Source: Rickettsiaceae bacterium (GTDB lineage Bacteria; Pseudomonadota; Alphaproteobacteria; Rickettsiales; Rickettsiaceae). From it: a DNA stretch of 6,442 bases. Under the pieces are notes generated by a model. It saw only the letters and a program-made list of their open reading frames with translations. It was not told the origin of the DNA and made no database searches. The stretch lies in the NCBI GenBank assembly GCA_028372485.1, contig JAOMYS010000060.1, forward strand, positions 1 through 6,442, written 5' to 3'. Both the position numbers and the translations under genes were made by a program. Of this stretch, positions 1 to 6,421 are shown piece by piece. How positions within the stretch are numbered: position 1 is the stretch's first letter; each line of letters opens with the position of its first letter.

Positions 1-962
1 TTAATTAATTTGGGTGCAATGTCTATGCCGCTTGCTTTAGCAGCTTTTAAGTTTAGAAATAATTCCATTTTATCTGGAAATTCTGTAGTCATATTGCTTA
101 TACCCTTTCCATGTAAACTTGATGCTATCATCCTAGCAGTTTGACGCCCTATTTCGTATTGGTTAGGGCCATAAGCAGCAATTACTCCTTGCTCAACAAT
201 GTCTGTATCACTTGCAAATACTGGTATTTTTTGTAAATTTGCAGCTTTTACGATCATGCGCATTGCAGATAAGGCAGTATTATCGTTACTAATAAAGATT
301 GCATCAACCATTGATGCAATCTTAGTAGCACTTTGTGCAACATCAGATGTTTTAGCAGCGGTGATAGTGATTAGCTCTATACCATATTTGGGGCAAATAG
401 CTTGTAACTTCTCTATTAGAGAAATTGAGTTAAGCTCTCCTGGATTATATACGAAGCCAAGCTTTTTAATTGAAGGCTTAATCTGCAAGAACATTTCTAT
501 CTGAGGCTCTAGTGGCACAAAATTTGATACTCCGGATATATTACCATCTGTTTTATCAAGAGATTCTATCAAGCCTGCTTCAACTGGATCTGTAACACTT
601 GCAAATATCAATTTCGTATCAGTATTTTTTACAAACTTAGCAAAGGATTGAGCGGATATAGTGCCAATTCCAACAACTATATCCGGATCATTGCTCATGA
701 ATTTATTTGCAATCTGCCCAGCTAGCGATACGTTTCCTTGTGCAGACTCAATTCTGATATCAGCATTTTTACCGTTTACATATCCTGCACTAGACAATCC
801 ATCTAAGATTCCACGAGCAGTGGAGTCAAGAGCTGGATGTTCTACAAATTGACTGATATAGATTTTGACTATCTTCTCTTGTGCAATTGATTTATTTGAG
901 AAAAATAAAATCGTACAAATAGTAATTATAGTGGTAAATAGAATATTAGTTTTATAAGTCAT
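1..962 (-). CDS. ABC transporter substrate-binding protein, TrpX-like (ABC_sub_bind family), 3' end outside window
   Basis: This is a periplasmic solute-binding protein that would deliver a small ligand to an inner-membrane ABC importer. I translated 320 residues in one open frame down to the window edge, where the last codon is cut (AA-), so the stop lies just outside. Residues 1-27 form a signal peptide: Lys4, a hydrophobic stretch at about 7-21, and a likely cleavage after SIA before Gln28. Family hallmarks follow: ARGILDGL...GY..GKN with AQGN (about 49-77), VTDPVEAGLIESL then GNISGVSN (about 123-148), YNPGELNS (about 172-179), SNDNTA (about 226-231) and a C-terminal LNLKAAKASGI (about 303-313). 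Related proteins in Gram-positive bacteria (TrpX) go with tryptophan or tyrosine importers, but the family is broad and the ligand here is unproven. The start is supported by GAGG at 969-972, six bases before ATG. It lies 10 nt behind the TrpR-like gene, so both probably share one transcript. Permease and ATPase genes would be expected further left. Confidence 0.9.
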   Translation of the reverse strand, partial: MTYKTNILFTTIITICTILFFSNKSIAQEKIVKIYISQFVEHPALDSTARGILDGLSSAGYVNGKNADIRIESAQGNVSLAGQIANKFMSNDPDIVVGIGTISAQSFAKFVKNTDTKLIFASVTDPVEAGLIESLDKTDGNISGVSNFVPLEPQIEMFLQIKPSIKKLGFVYNPGELNSISLIEKLQAICPKYGIELITITAAKTSDVAQSATKIASMVDAIFISNDNTALSAMRMIVKAANLQKIPVFASDTDIVEQGVIAAYGPNQYEIGRQTARMIASSLHGKGISNMTTEFPDKMELFLNLKAAKASGIDIAPKLI

Positions 963-965
963 TTT

Positions 966-972
966 TTACCTC
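966..972 (-). promoter_or_regulatory. Ribosome binding site of the substrate-binding protein gene
   Basis: On the minus strand GAGG (972-969) stands six bases before the ATG at 962. It lies entirely in the 10-base gap after the stop codon of the TrpR-like gene. It fixes the start of the downstream gene and is the clearest Shine-Dalgarno sequence in the window. Confidence 0.75.
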
Positions 973-1245
973 TTAGGTTATTTTCTTCAGAAGATTTCTA
1001 TAACCATTATTTGGTTCATCTTTTAAAAATCTCGCGACTCTTCCAATTGTTGTGAGACTAGCACTGGTAATTTCATGAATCTCTCTATAAGAAAGCTCAC
1101 CCGTTTCTAGTAACTGGCACACTTTCCATCTTTCTTTTAAAGCCTTCAACTCGCTCGGGGTACATAGATCAACTAATAGCCTATCTAATTCATCCTTGGT
1201 TTTTAGCGTTAAAATTGCATTTGTAAGCCCTGTCAATTCTTTCAT
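973..1245 (-). CDS. TrpR-superfamily transcriptional regulator, YerC/YecD type
   Basis: This 90-residue all-helical protein belongs to the Trp-repressor superfamily, YerC/YecD branch, and is expected to bind DNA as a dimer. The segment LCTPSELKALKERWKV (27-42) followed by the helix-turn-helix GELSYREIHEITSAS..TIGRVARFL (about 49-74) is typical of the family. Aligned without gaps to E. coli TrpR as I recall it, Thr29, Arg39 and Arg69 fall on TrpR Thr44, Arg54 and Arg84, which contact tryptophan. TrpR Gly85 and Ser88 are replaced by Val70 and Phe73, as in YerC proteins generally, so tryptophan binding cannot be assumed. It lacks the long N-terminal arm of TrpR (108 residues). The start follows an in-frame TAA three codons upstream, and no clear Shine-Dalgarno sequence is visible. 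It is first in an operon with the substrate-binding protein gene, which it probably controls along with itself. YerC proteins often remain uncharacterised. Confidence 0.9.
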   Translation of the reverse strand: MKELTGLTNAILTLKTKDELDRLLVDLCTPSELKALKERWKVCQLLETGELSYREIHEITSASLTTIGRVARFLKDEPNNGYRNLLKKIT

Positions 1246-1275
1246 GTTGAGTTATTCTTGTTATGTAGTTAGTCT

Positions 1276-1301
1276 GTACTAGTATAGTAGCACGATAGTA
1301 C
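1276..1301. promoter_or_regulatory. Operator-like inverted repeat resembling a Trp operator
   Basis: Positions 1276-1293 read GTACTAGTATAGTAGCAC. Compared with the E. coli TrpR consensus GTACTAGTTAACTAGTAC, recalled from memory, 14 of 18 positions agree, including an intact left half site GTACTAGT. In addition GTACTA (1276-1281) and TAGTAC (1296-1301) form a perfect 6 bp inverted pair around the whole segment. The site covers the -10 box and part of the spacer of the operon promoter, where a bound repressor would block RNA polymerase. The presence of a TrpR-superfamily gene directly downstream makes autoregulation the simplest reading. The exact bases recognised by YerC-type proteins are not known to me, so the assignment is an inference. 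Confidence 0.5.
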
Positions 1302-1310
1302 GATGGTCAA
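1281..1310 (-). promoter_or_regulatory. Sigma70-type promoter of the TrpR-like/substrate-binding protein operon
   Basis: Reading the minus strand, a -35 box TTGACC (1310-1305, five of six consensus bases) is followed after 18 bp by a -10 box TATACT (1286-1281, five of six). Transcription would start near 1274, giving a leader of about 30 nt before the ATG at 1245. That is too short for an attenuator or a T-box. The promoter faces the two-gene operon and is by far the best promoter match seen in the window. The -10 box is embedded in an operator-like palindrome. Confidence 0.7.
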
Positions 1311-1342
1311 GACATTTTTTAATTAATAAATTCTTATTTTTC

Positions 1343-1379
1343 TTGGGGCCCATATAATTTTTACATTTCGGGCGCTCAA
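1343..1379. repeat. GC-rich imperfect inverted repeat in the intergenic gap
   Basis: TTGGGGCCC (1343-1351) can pair imperfectly with GGGCGCTCAA (1370-1379), with one mismatch, one bulge and an 18-base AT-rich loop. It is a conspicuous GC island in the AT-rich 193-base gap between the 12-segment membrane protein gene and the TrpR-like gene. On the minus strand the downstream side is A-rich rather than T-rich, so it is not a standard intrinsic terminator for the membrane protein gene. It may be a decayed repeat or a processing hairpin. Nothing else recognisable lies in 1311-1438. Confidence 0.3.
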
Positions 1380-1438
1380 ATTTACGGAGATAAGTGTTAA
1401 TTTGTGGAATGAAGTTTCGAATAGCGATGCAAGTAAAG

Positions 1439-2584
1439 TCACTTTCTTTGCATATTCTGATCTTTTCTCGATTCACTATATATATGATATGCTAGTGAAG
1501 AAGAGAGCATGAGTATTATGCAGATAAGGAAACTTCGAGTGCTAAAAGAATCTGGTATACTATAAATTGTAAGATATGCAGAGTAATAACCAAACCCACA
1601 TGATAGGGCGAATATTAATAGCGTAGTAAATAAATCTCTTTCTTCAAATTTTTCCATTACGATAAAAATCGTATTTAAAAAAAGCGCATGTAAGCAAGTA
1701 AAAAACAAAATACGTTCTAGAATCGCAAGTATTGTATACTGTTCAAAATATGGGAGTGAAACAACTAGCAACATTAGAGATACAATGGAATAGGTAGTTA
1801 TCTGGTTTTTATTATAGTATTTCTTCTTCATAAGAATGATAGAGACTATAGGAAACAAGATGGCTAGTCCTAGCATAACAATATATTCAGTATTGATAGA
1901 GCTACTTTGTATATAAATTTCATATCCATCCAGCTTCATTACTGTGACGTAAACTATAACAAATCCAATAAAAGATTCTACGCCTATATGTGGGACAATT
2001 TTAGAAATACTATGATGGTCAATATCATTTTCTTTTTGTGATGTATAGCGTGCAGTATTTTGTATCAAAAGCCATAATGACAATAAATTCAGTACTATTA
2101 CTGCCTTATAGGCTTCTAAAGTAAAGTATTTAATAATTGCAAGGGTAATTCCTATACTCAAAATGGATAAAAAATACGCATAGGTTATATATAAATCGTT
2201 ATTTTCTCTAATATGCATGACATAGCGAAAAATCAATGAAATAGTTATGATCGCACCAGAAAACGCAATACAAAAGTACCAAAAAATTGATGCTTGGAAT
2301 ATACCAAAAATTATTACATTGAGAACACAAAACCAGTATAGGCAGGCATTATAGGTAATAACCATGTTAGAGTTATAGATATTATTAAAAAACATAATCA
2401 TTATTATTGCAGTAATGTATCCACATATTTGTATAAACTCGATTTTATGAAGTTCTGCAAAAGATATTGAGTCTTCAAGTACGTAATCCAATATGAAGAT
2501 ATTGTTTGCTGCAATAGTTGCTAAAAAAGCAACTATGCAGAAAATTGAATTATGTATAGGTGCTACTATGCTTCTGTTTGTCAT
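1439..2584 (-). CDS. Multi-pass membrane protein of unknown function, about 12 segments, MFS-like layout
   Basis: I do not recognise this 381-residue protein by motif. It is strongly hydrophobic, with about 12 candidate membrane helices near residues 12-33, 50-69, 74-96, 98-122, 131-154, 158-178, 201-218, 232-257, 263-281, 287-310, 319-344 and 351-372. A polar stretch with KENDIDHH (about 184-191) separates two halves of six, the layout of major facilitator transporters, and basic loops such as MKKKYYNKN (about 252-260) suggest cytoplasmic faces. The MFS signature between helices 2 and 3 (G-x3-D-R-x-G-R-R) is absent, so membership is only suggested by topology. An in-frame TAG five codons upstream limits the start to this ATG or a later one. 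No good Shine-Dalgarno sequence or promoter is evident. The gene is divergent from rne and separated by 193 bp from the next minus-strand gene, so it appears to be a single-gene unit. A role in moving metabolites is possible but unproven. Confidence 0.75.
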   Translation of the reverse strand: MTNRSIVAPIHNSIFCIVAFLATIAANNIFILDYVLEDSISFAELHKIEFIQICGYITAIIMIMFFNNIYNSNMVITYNACLYWFCVLNVIIFGIFQASIFWYFCIAFSGAIITISLIFRYVMHIRENNDLYITYAYFLSILSIGITLAIIKYFTLEAYKAVIVLNLLSLWLLIQNTARYTSQKENDIDHHSISKIVPHIGVESFIGFVIVYVTVMKLDGYEIYIQSSSINTEYIVMLGLAILFPIVSIILMKKKYYNKNQITTYSIVSLMLLVVSLPYFEQYTILAILERILFFTCLHALFLNTIFIVMEKFEERDLFTTLLIFALSCGFGYYSAYLTIYSIPDSFSTRSFLICIILMLSSSLAYHIYSESRKDQNMQRK

Positions 2585-2640
2585 AAATATGATTTGCTAA
2601 ATATATGCGGTTGGTATATAAATTTTCATTGATAATGAGT

Positions 2641-2662
2641 AATTGTGTGTCATACACGAATT
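2641..2662. repeat. Near-palindrome between divergent genes
   Basis: AATTGTGT (2641-2648) and ACACGAATT (2654-2662) form an inverted repeat with one bulged base around a 5-base centre. It sits in the 228-base region between the divergently transcribed membrane protein gene and rne. It could be a regulator binding site or a small hairpin in a 5' leader. No partner regulator is identifiable. Confidence 0.3.
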
Positions 2663-2690
2663 GCAACATGTAATTTAACTCTCAACGTAA

Positions 2691-2719
2691 TTGCTATCAG
2701 TATTGTAGGCAAATAAATT
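2691..2719 (+). promoter_or_regulatory. Possible promoter for the rne-lptE-holA operon
   Basis: TTGCTA (2691-2696) and TAAATT (2714-2719) are separated by 17 bp, and each matches four of six consensus bases. The start point would lie near 2726, giving a leader of roughly 85 nt before rne. Such short, AT-rich motifs arise easily by chance here, so this is only the best candidate seen. RNase E genes are often controlled through their 5' leader by the enzyme itself, but no conserved leader hairpin was recognised. Confidence 0.25.
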
Positions 2720-2812
2720 TGTATAGATATAGTTAAATTATACGCTGATTGATGTATGTTTATCTCAGCTTTATTCATGAGAATATTTAGAAATACATTT
2801 TTATGAGAATAT

Positions 2813-4834
2813 ATGAAAAAACGAATAATAATCGATGCAAACTTCCCTACAGAAACAAGGGTGTCACTGCTAGACAAGAATAATAATATTGAGAATATAG
2901 AATTTAGTTATGCTAATAAAGAGAATATAAAAGGAAATATTTATTTAGCAAAGATAACACGTGTAGAACCTTCTCTTCAGGCTGCTTTTGTAGATTACGG
3001 TGAAGATAAGAGTGGCTTCTTGCCATTTAATGAGATTCATAGCAATTATTATCATGTACCATCTACAGACAAGAAAACAGATTCGTTTATAGGTGATAAG
3101 ATCGTTGTACCAGAGATTACTTCTGAAGATCTTGCGCAAGATAAAAAACAAAATAAATTAGCTGAACTTGCAAATAGAGATGAGATTGATATCAAAACCA
3201 TAGAAAAAATGGTAGATGAAGGTCTTGGTCACGATATTAATATAGAAGCAGAGGAAAGCGAAATAGATTCATTTGACTCATCATCAGAGAAAATAGAAAA
3301 TGAATATAAAATACAAGAAGTTATAAAGAAAGGGCAAGTTCTACTTGTACAAGTCACAAAAGAAGAAAGGGGAAATAAGGGTGCTTCTCTTACGACTTAT
3401 ATATCTCTTGCTGGGAAGTATTGTGTTTTAATGCCTAATAAATCTTCGCAACATGGTATATCCAGAAAGATATCCAATACAGAGGAAAGAAAAAGATTAA
3501 AAAAAATCGTAAATAATATAGGAGCAGGAGAAACAAACGGCGCAAGTGTAATCGCAAGAACTGCTGGAGTTGGTCGTTCCACTCTAGAAATAAAAAAAGA
3601 TTATGACTGTCTTGCAAAACTTTGGAATAAAATACGTGAAGTAACGCTAAAGTCACAAGCACCAGCATTTATTCATCAAGAAGATGGTATTATACGCAAA
3701 ACTATTCGTGATATGTTTGACATTAATGTCAAAGAAATCGTGGTACAAGGCAAGGAGGCGTTTAACTCTTGTTTAAAATTCATGGAGGAGATATCTCCTA
3801 AGAATTTAAAAACTGTAAGGGAATATAAGGGCAAAGTTCCTATTTATACAAAATTTGCTATTGAAGATCAGCTTATTAAGTTATATCAACCGGTGGTTAG
3901 CCTACCATCTGGTGGCTATATAGTGATACATCCAACAGAAGCATTAATTTCTATTGATGTAAATTCTGGTAGAGCGACAGGAGAACGTAACGTTGAAAAA
4001 ATGGCGCTTACTACAAATATGGAAGCTGCTCGTGAAATTGCAAAACAGTCAAGGCTAAGGGATTTATCTGGTCTGTTAGTAATAGATTTTATAGATCTCA
4101 ATGAATCTAAAAATCGTAAAATGGTTGAGAGATCATTGTGGGAATATTTTAGCAAAGATAAAGCTAGAATTCAAACATCACCTATCAGTGTATTTGGGTT
4201 ATTAGAGATTTCAAGACAAAGGTTGCACCCATCATTTTTAGAAATGAATTCTAGTATGTGTAGTCATTGTAGCGGTAAAGGTGTGACCAGATCCAATGAA
4301 CCGAATGCTATGCTAATTTTACGTACAATAGAAAATGAAATATATAATGGTAAGTTTGATTCTGTGAATGTTTATGGAATTGCATCATCCATTATATACT
4401 TGCTTAATAATAAGCGCATGGAAATAGATTTTATCGAAAAAAAATACTCAATTAAATTGAACTTTTTGATAGACAGAGATGCAACATCAGATAGTTATTC
4501 CATAGAAAAGATTAAAGCTTCTAATAAAAGTAAAACAGATACTGTTGTTAGTACACCTGCTATTCAAGATGTCTATAACATCTATCAACAAGAAGAAAAT
4601 TCTCCTACAGAAACAGAAGGAGAGAAGCGTAAAATTAATAAAGTGCGTAAGAAAACTTCTGGCAATCCATCTAGAGATTCACGATCTATCGATGATAAGA
4701 GTTCAGATGAAGAGACATTTAAAGATGTTGCCCAAAAGGACAATTCAGAGAAAGAAACAAAAACTAGAAAAAAAATAGCAAAAAAGAATACTTCGAAAGT
4801 TTCACATAAAAAGAAATTGGATGAAAGTAAGTAA
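2813..4834 (+). CDS. rne: Ribonuclease E
   Basis: RNase E is the endoribonuclease that starts mRNA decay and matures rRNA and tRNA, cutting single-stranded AU-rich sites. The 673 residues cover the whole catalytic part. The S1 RNA-binding domain begins near 38 (GNIYLAKITRVEPS, then AAFVDYG) and is split by an acidic insertion at about 76-168, roughly 75 residues longer than in E. coli, before resuming with KEERGNKGASLTT. Phe59, Phe69 and Lys189 match E. coli Phe57, Phe67 and Lys112. The 5' sensor Arg249-Thr250 (ARTAGVG) follows. The DNase I-like domain carries SIDVNSGRAT with Asp382 and Asn384, and VIDFIDL with Asp425, the magnesium ligands. The Zn-link CSHCSGKG has Cys483 and Cys486. The small domain ends near 560. 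The remaining tail is Lys/Ser/Glu-rich and short, with no long degradosome scaffold (E. coli has 1061 residues). An in-frame TGA two codons before the ATG and the usual MKK-IIIDA opening fix the start; a weak GAGA lies upstream. The end overlaps lptE by 14 nt. Confidence 0.96.
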   Translation: MKKRIIIDANFPTETRVSLLDKNNNIENIEFSYANKENIKGNIYLAKITRVEPSLQAAFVDYGEDKSGFLPFNEIHSNYYHVPSTDKKTDSFIGDKIVVPEITSEDLAQDKKQNKLAELANRDEIDIKTIEKMVDEGLGHDINIEAEESEIDSFDSSSEKIENEYKIQEVIKKGQVLLVQVTKEERGNKGASLTTYISLAGKYCVLMPNKSSQHGISRKISNTEERKRLKKIVNNIGAGETNGASVIARTAGVGRSTLEIKKDYDCLAKLWNKIREVTLKSQAPAFIHQEDGIIRKTIRDMFDINVKEIVVQGKEAFNSCLKFMEEISPKNLKTVREYKGKVPIYTKFAIEDQLIKLYQPVVSLPSGGYIVIHPTEALISIDVNSGRATGERNVEKMALTTNMEAAREIAKQSRLRDLSGLLVIDFIDLNESKNRKMVERSLWEYFSKDKARIQTSPISVFGLLEISRQRLHPSFLEMNSSMCSHCSGKGVTRSNEPNAMLILRTIENEIYNGKFDSVNVYGIASSIIYLLNNKRMEIDFIEKKYSIKLNFLIDRDATSDSYSIEKIKASNKSKTDTVVSTPAIQDVYNIYQQEENSPTETEGEKRKINKVRKKTSGNPSRDSRSIDDKSSDEETFKDVAQKDNSEKETKTRKKIAKKNTSKVSHKKKLDESK

Positions 4835-5327
4835 TAGATTTGCTTCTACGCTACTGCTATTACTATTTTCGCTATTTGTAGCTTCATGTGGTTTTAAGCC
4901 AGCCTATAGGATAGGTAATAATCCAACTAGTAGATTTTTGGCAAATATTGAAGTCGTACCTATAAATTCAGTTGAAGGAGCGATTTTCTATGATCATATG
5001 ATGAACATCCTTCCACAAAAAATCGAAAGTCTTTATATACTTGATGTCAATATGGTATTCTCAAATGAGTCTAGTATAATAGAACAAAATTCTGATACTC
5101 TGAGAAACAGGTTAACTCTTAGAATATCGTATAACATTAGAGAAAAATATAATTCACAAATTATCACTTCAGGCAAATTTGTAAAATCATCTTCTTTCAG
5201 TACTGGATTTTCTTCTTACAGCAGTTTAATCTTACAGCAGGATGAGAAAAGATATCTTGCAATATCAGCAGCTGAAGAGGTGAGAAACCGTATAATGTTA
5301 TTTATTGAAAAGAAAAATTACAGTTAA
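4821..5327 (+). CDS. lptE: LPS assembly lipoprotein LptE
   Basis: LptE is the outer-membrane lipoprotein that plugs the LptD barrel and helps place lipopolysaccharide on the cell surface. The 168-residue product has a type II signal peptide: positive residues Lys2 and Arg6, a Leu/Phe-rich core at 8-20, and a lipobox VASC with Cys23 as the lipidated residue. It is followed by GFKPAYR, the CGF-x-P-x-Y start seen in alphaproteobacterial LptE. The rest (IEVVPINSVEGAIFYDHMMNIL, with a later LTLRISYNIREK) fits the beta-alpha fold of the family, which is poorly conserved in sequence. The length is normal. The start lies inside the last codons of rne (14 nt overlap), implying translational coupling, since only a poor Shine-Dalgarno sequence is present. 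The stop shares one base with holA, and the lptE-holA order is widespread in Proteobacteria, which strongly supports the call. It implies that this organism makes LPS or a related glycolipid. Confidence 0.88.
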   Translation: MKVSNRFASTLLLLLFSLFVASCGFKPAYRIGNNPTSRFLANIEVVPINSVEGAIFYDHMMNILPQKIESLYILDVNMVFSNESSIIEQNSDTLRNRLTLRISYNIREKYNSQIITSGKFVKSSSFSTGFSSYSSLILQQDEKRYLAISAAEEVRNRIMLFIEKKNYS

Positions 5328-6304
5328 TGAAATTTTATAGCTCTGCATTACCTGAATTAATAAAGAAGATTGAGCAAGATACTGTCAAAGCTTTATTACT
5401 GCATGGTAATAACCAAGGTTTTATCACTTCAGTTTTAAAAACTTTATCTAAGAAATTTAGTTTAACTATTACTCCTCTAAGCTATAAGGGGTTATCTTCT
5501 GAAGAGCTAGTGCTAGCATCCAATAGCCAGAATTTTTTTGGTCATAGAGAATTAATAAAAATAGTAGGTGTTACCCCTTTATTGAGCAAAACAATGAAAG
5601 ATGCGTTGCAGTTAAATAAATTTGAACATTTTATTTGCTTCGTAAGTAATGAATCACTGCCTCAAAGTGGAATACGCAAATTTTTTGAAGATCACACGGA
5701 GTTTGCATCAGTTGGTTGTTACTATGATAACGAACAAACTATTGCCAAGCTGATATTGCAACAATGCACCAAAAGGAATAAAAATATAGATGAGGAAGCA
5801 TTATATTATCTCAGGTCTCATTTAAAAGGAGATCATCAAATAATAAAATTTGAATTAGAGAAATTATTTTGTTTTACGCATGATCAAGAGACCATAACAA
5901 AAGATGATGTAATGCATATCTTAAGTCAAGGTGACTTGTTTACAAATAGTGATGCTATGTGCATTGCGTTTGCGTCAAAAAATTATTCAAACTTTATAGA
6001 AGAAGTAGAAAAACTTCAGAATAGTAATAAAAATGACGTATTAATAATAAGAGCGTTAATAAGATATTATCTAAATATATATATTGCGGTATCACGCATG
6101 GAAAATGGCGAGAATATAGATGGTATTATAAAAGCCCTAAAACCCCCTATTTTTTTCAAATATGTCGCTGATTTTAAACAAATAATAAAAAAATATAGCG
6201 CAGCAGATAGCATGCACTATATAAATTCCCTGCAAAAAGCAGAAATGTCTTACAAGATAAATCCTAAATCCTTTGACCTGTTCTCATCAATATGTTCTTT
6301 TTGA
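5327..6304 (+). CDS. holA: DNA polymerase III subunit delta
   Basis: The delta subunit opens the beta sliding clamp within the clamp-loader complex during chromosome replication. The protein is 325 residues, close to the usual 330-345. The N-terminal AAA+-like domain starts with VKALLLHGNNQGFITSVL (about 20-37), where a working Walker A loop is absent, as is normal for delta. The next recognisable parts are FFGHRELIKIVG (about 70-81), the region expected to reach the clamp, then the middle-domain segment LKGDHQIIKFELEKLF (about 166-181) and ILSQGDLFTNSDAMCIAFASKN (about 198-219). The C-terminal helical collar is at about 225-325 and ends PKSFDLFSSICSF. The ATG overlaps the lptE stop as TAATG, so reinitiation is likely. 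Placement behind lptE is the conserved proteobacterial arrangement. Sequence identity to model deltas is expected to be low, and the call rests on these motifs together with context. Confidence 0.92.
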   Translation: MKFYSSALPELIKKIEQDTVKALLLHGNNQGFITSVLKTLSKKFSLTITPLSYKGLSSEELVLASNSQNFFGHRELIKIVGVTPLLSKTMKDALQLNKFEHFICFVSNESLPQSGIRKFFEDHTEFASVGCYYDNEQTIAKLILQQCTKRNKNIDEEALYYLRSHLKGDHQIIKFELEKLFCFTHDQETITKDDVMHILSQGDLFTNSDAMCIAFASKNYSNFIEEVEKLQNSNKNDVLIIRALIRYYLNIYIAVSRMENGENIDGIIKALKPPIFFKYVADFKQIIKKYSAADSMHYINSLQKAEMSYKINPKSFDLFSSICSF

Positions 6305-6337
6305 GAGAATTGTTTTGTTTATGCTTGTTATAGAGAG

Positions 6338-6376
6338 ATTCCGTATAGCTCCCTTAACAGTCGCTTACGGAATGAC
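6338..6376. repeat. Palindromic intergenic repeat element, rickettsial type
   Basis: ATTCCGTA (6338-6345) pairs exactly with TACGGAAT (6366-6373). With one bulged T, a further AGC/GCT pairs, giving an 11 bp stem and a 13-base loop. The element ends in GGAATGAC, a form I associate with short dispersed palindromes in Rickettsiales intergenic DNA. It lies 33 bases after the holA stop and has no T-tract, so it is not a classic intrinsic terminator, although the hairpin could protect the 3' end of the operon transcript. Confidence 0.6.
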
Positions 6377-6395
6377 CCAGGGGATGAAGGGGTCA
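6373..6395. repeat. Second small inverted repeat adjoining the palindrome
   Basis: TGACCC (6373-6378) and GGGTCA (6390-6395) form a 6 bp inverted pair with an 11-base purine-rich loop. It begins inside the last bases of the preceding palindrome, so the two hairpins are alternative or stacked parts of one composite repeat. Confidence 0.4.
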
Positions 6396-6421
6396 CTTAT
6401 GAAATAACAAATCCTCAACCT

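Noticed and set aside
199..852. Plus-strand open frames at 199-504 and 661-852
   Set aside because: They lie antisense within the substrate-binding protein gene, whose minus-strand frame is continuous and carries clear family motifs.
1246..1274. Leader attenuator or T-box in front of the TrpR-like gene
   Set aside because: The predicted leader is only about 30 nt and has no stem, T-box motif or Trp-codon-rich leader peptide.
1311..1438. tRNA or other small RNA gene in the gap
   Set aside because: No cloverleaf arms, T-loop or conserved RNA motif could be assembled on either strand.
1279..1476. 65-residue minus-strand open frame
   Set aside because: It runs through the operon promoter and overlaps the 3' end of the membrane protein gene. 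It has no ribosome binding site and no recognisable composition or motif.
2650..2877. 75-residue minus-strand open frame over the rne start
   Set aside because: It is antisense to the conserved RNase E N-terminus and its intergenic part is low-complexity AT-rich DNA, so it is most likely fortuitous.
2945..4155. Several minus-strand open frames inside rne
   Set aside because: All are antisense to well-conserved RNase E coding sequence and show no family features of their own.
4545..4778. 77-residue plus-strand open frame in the rne tail
   Set aside because: It is a +1-type reading of the Lys-rich, low-complexity rne 3' end. The lysine content follows from A-rich codons rather than from a real gene.
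6338..6373. Intrinsic terminator after holA
   Set aside because: The stem is good, but the following bases (GACCCAGGGG) contain no run of T, so a palindromic repeat is the better description.
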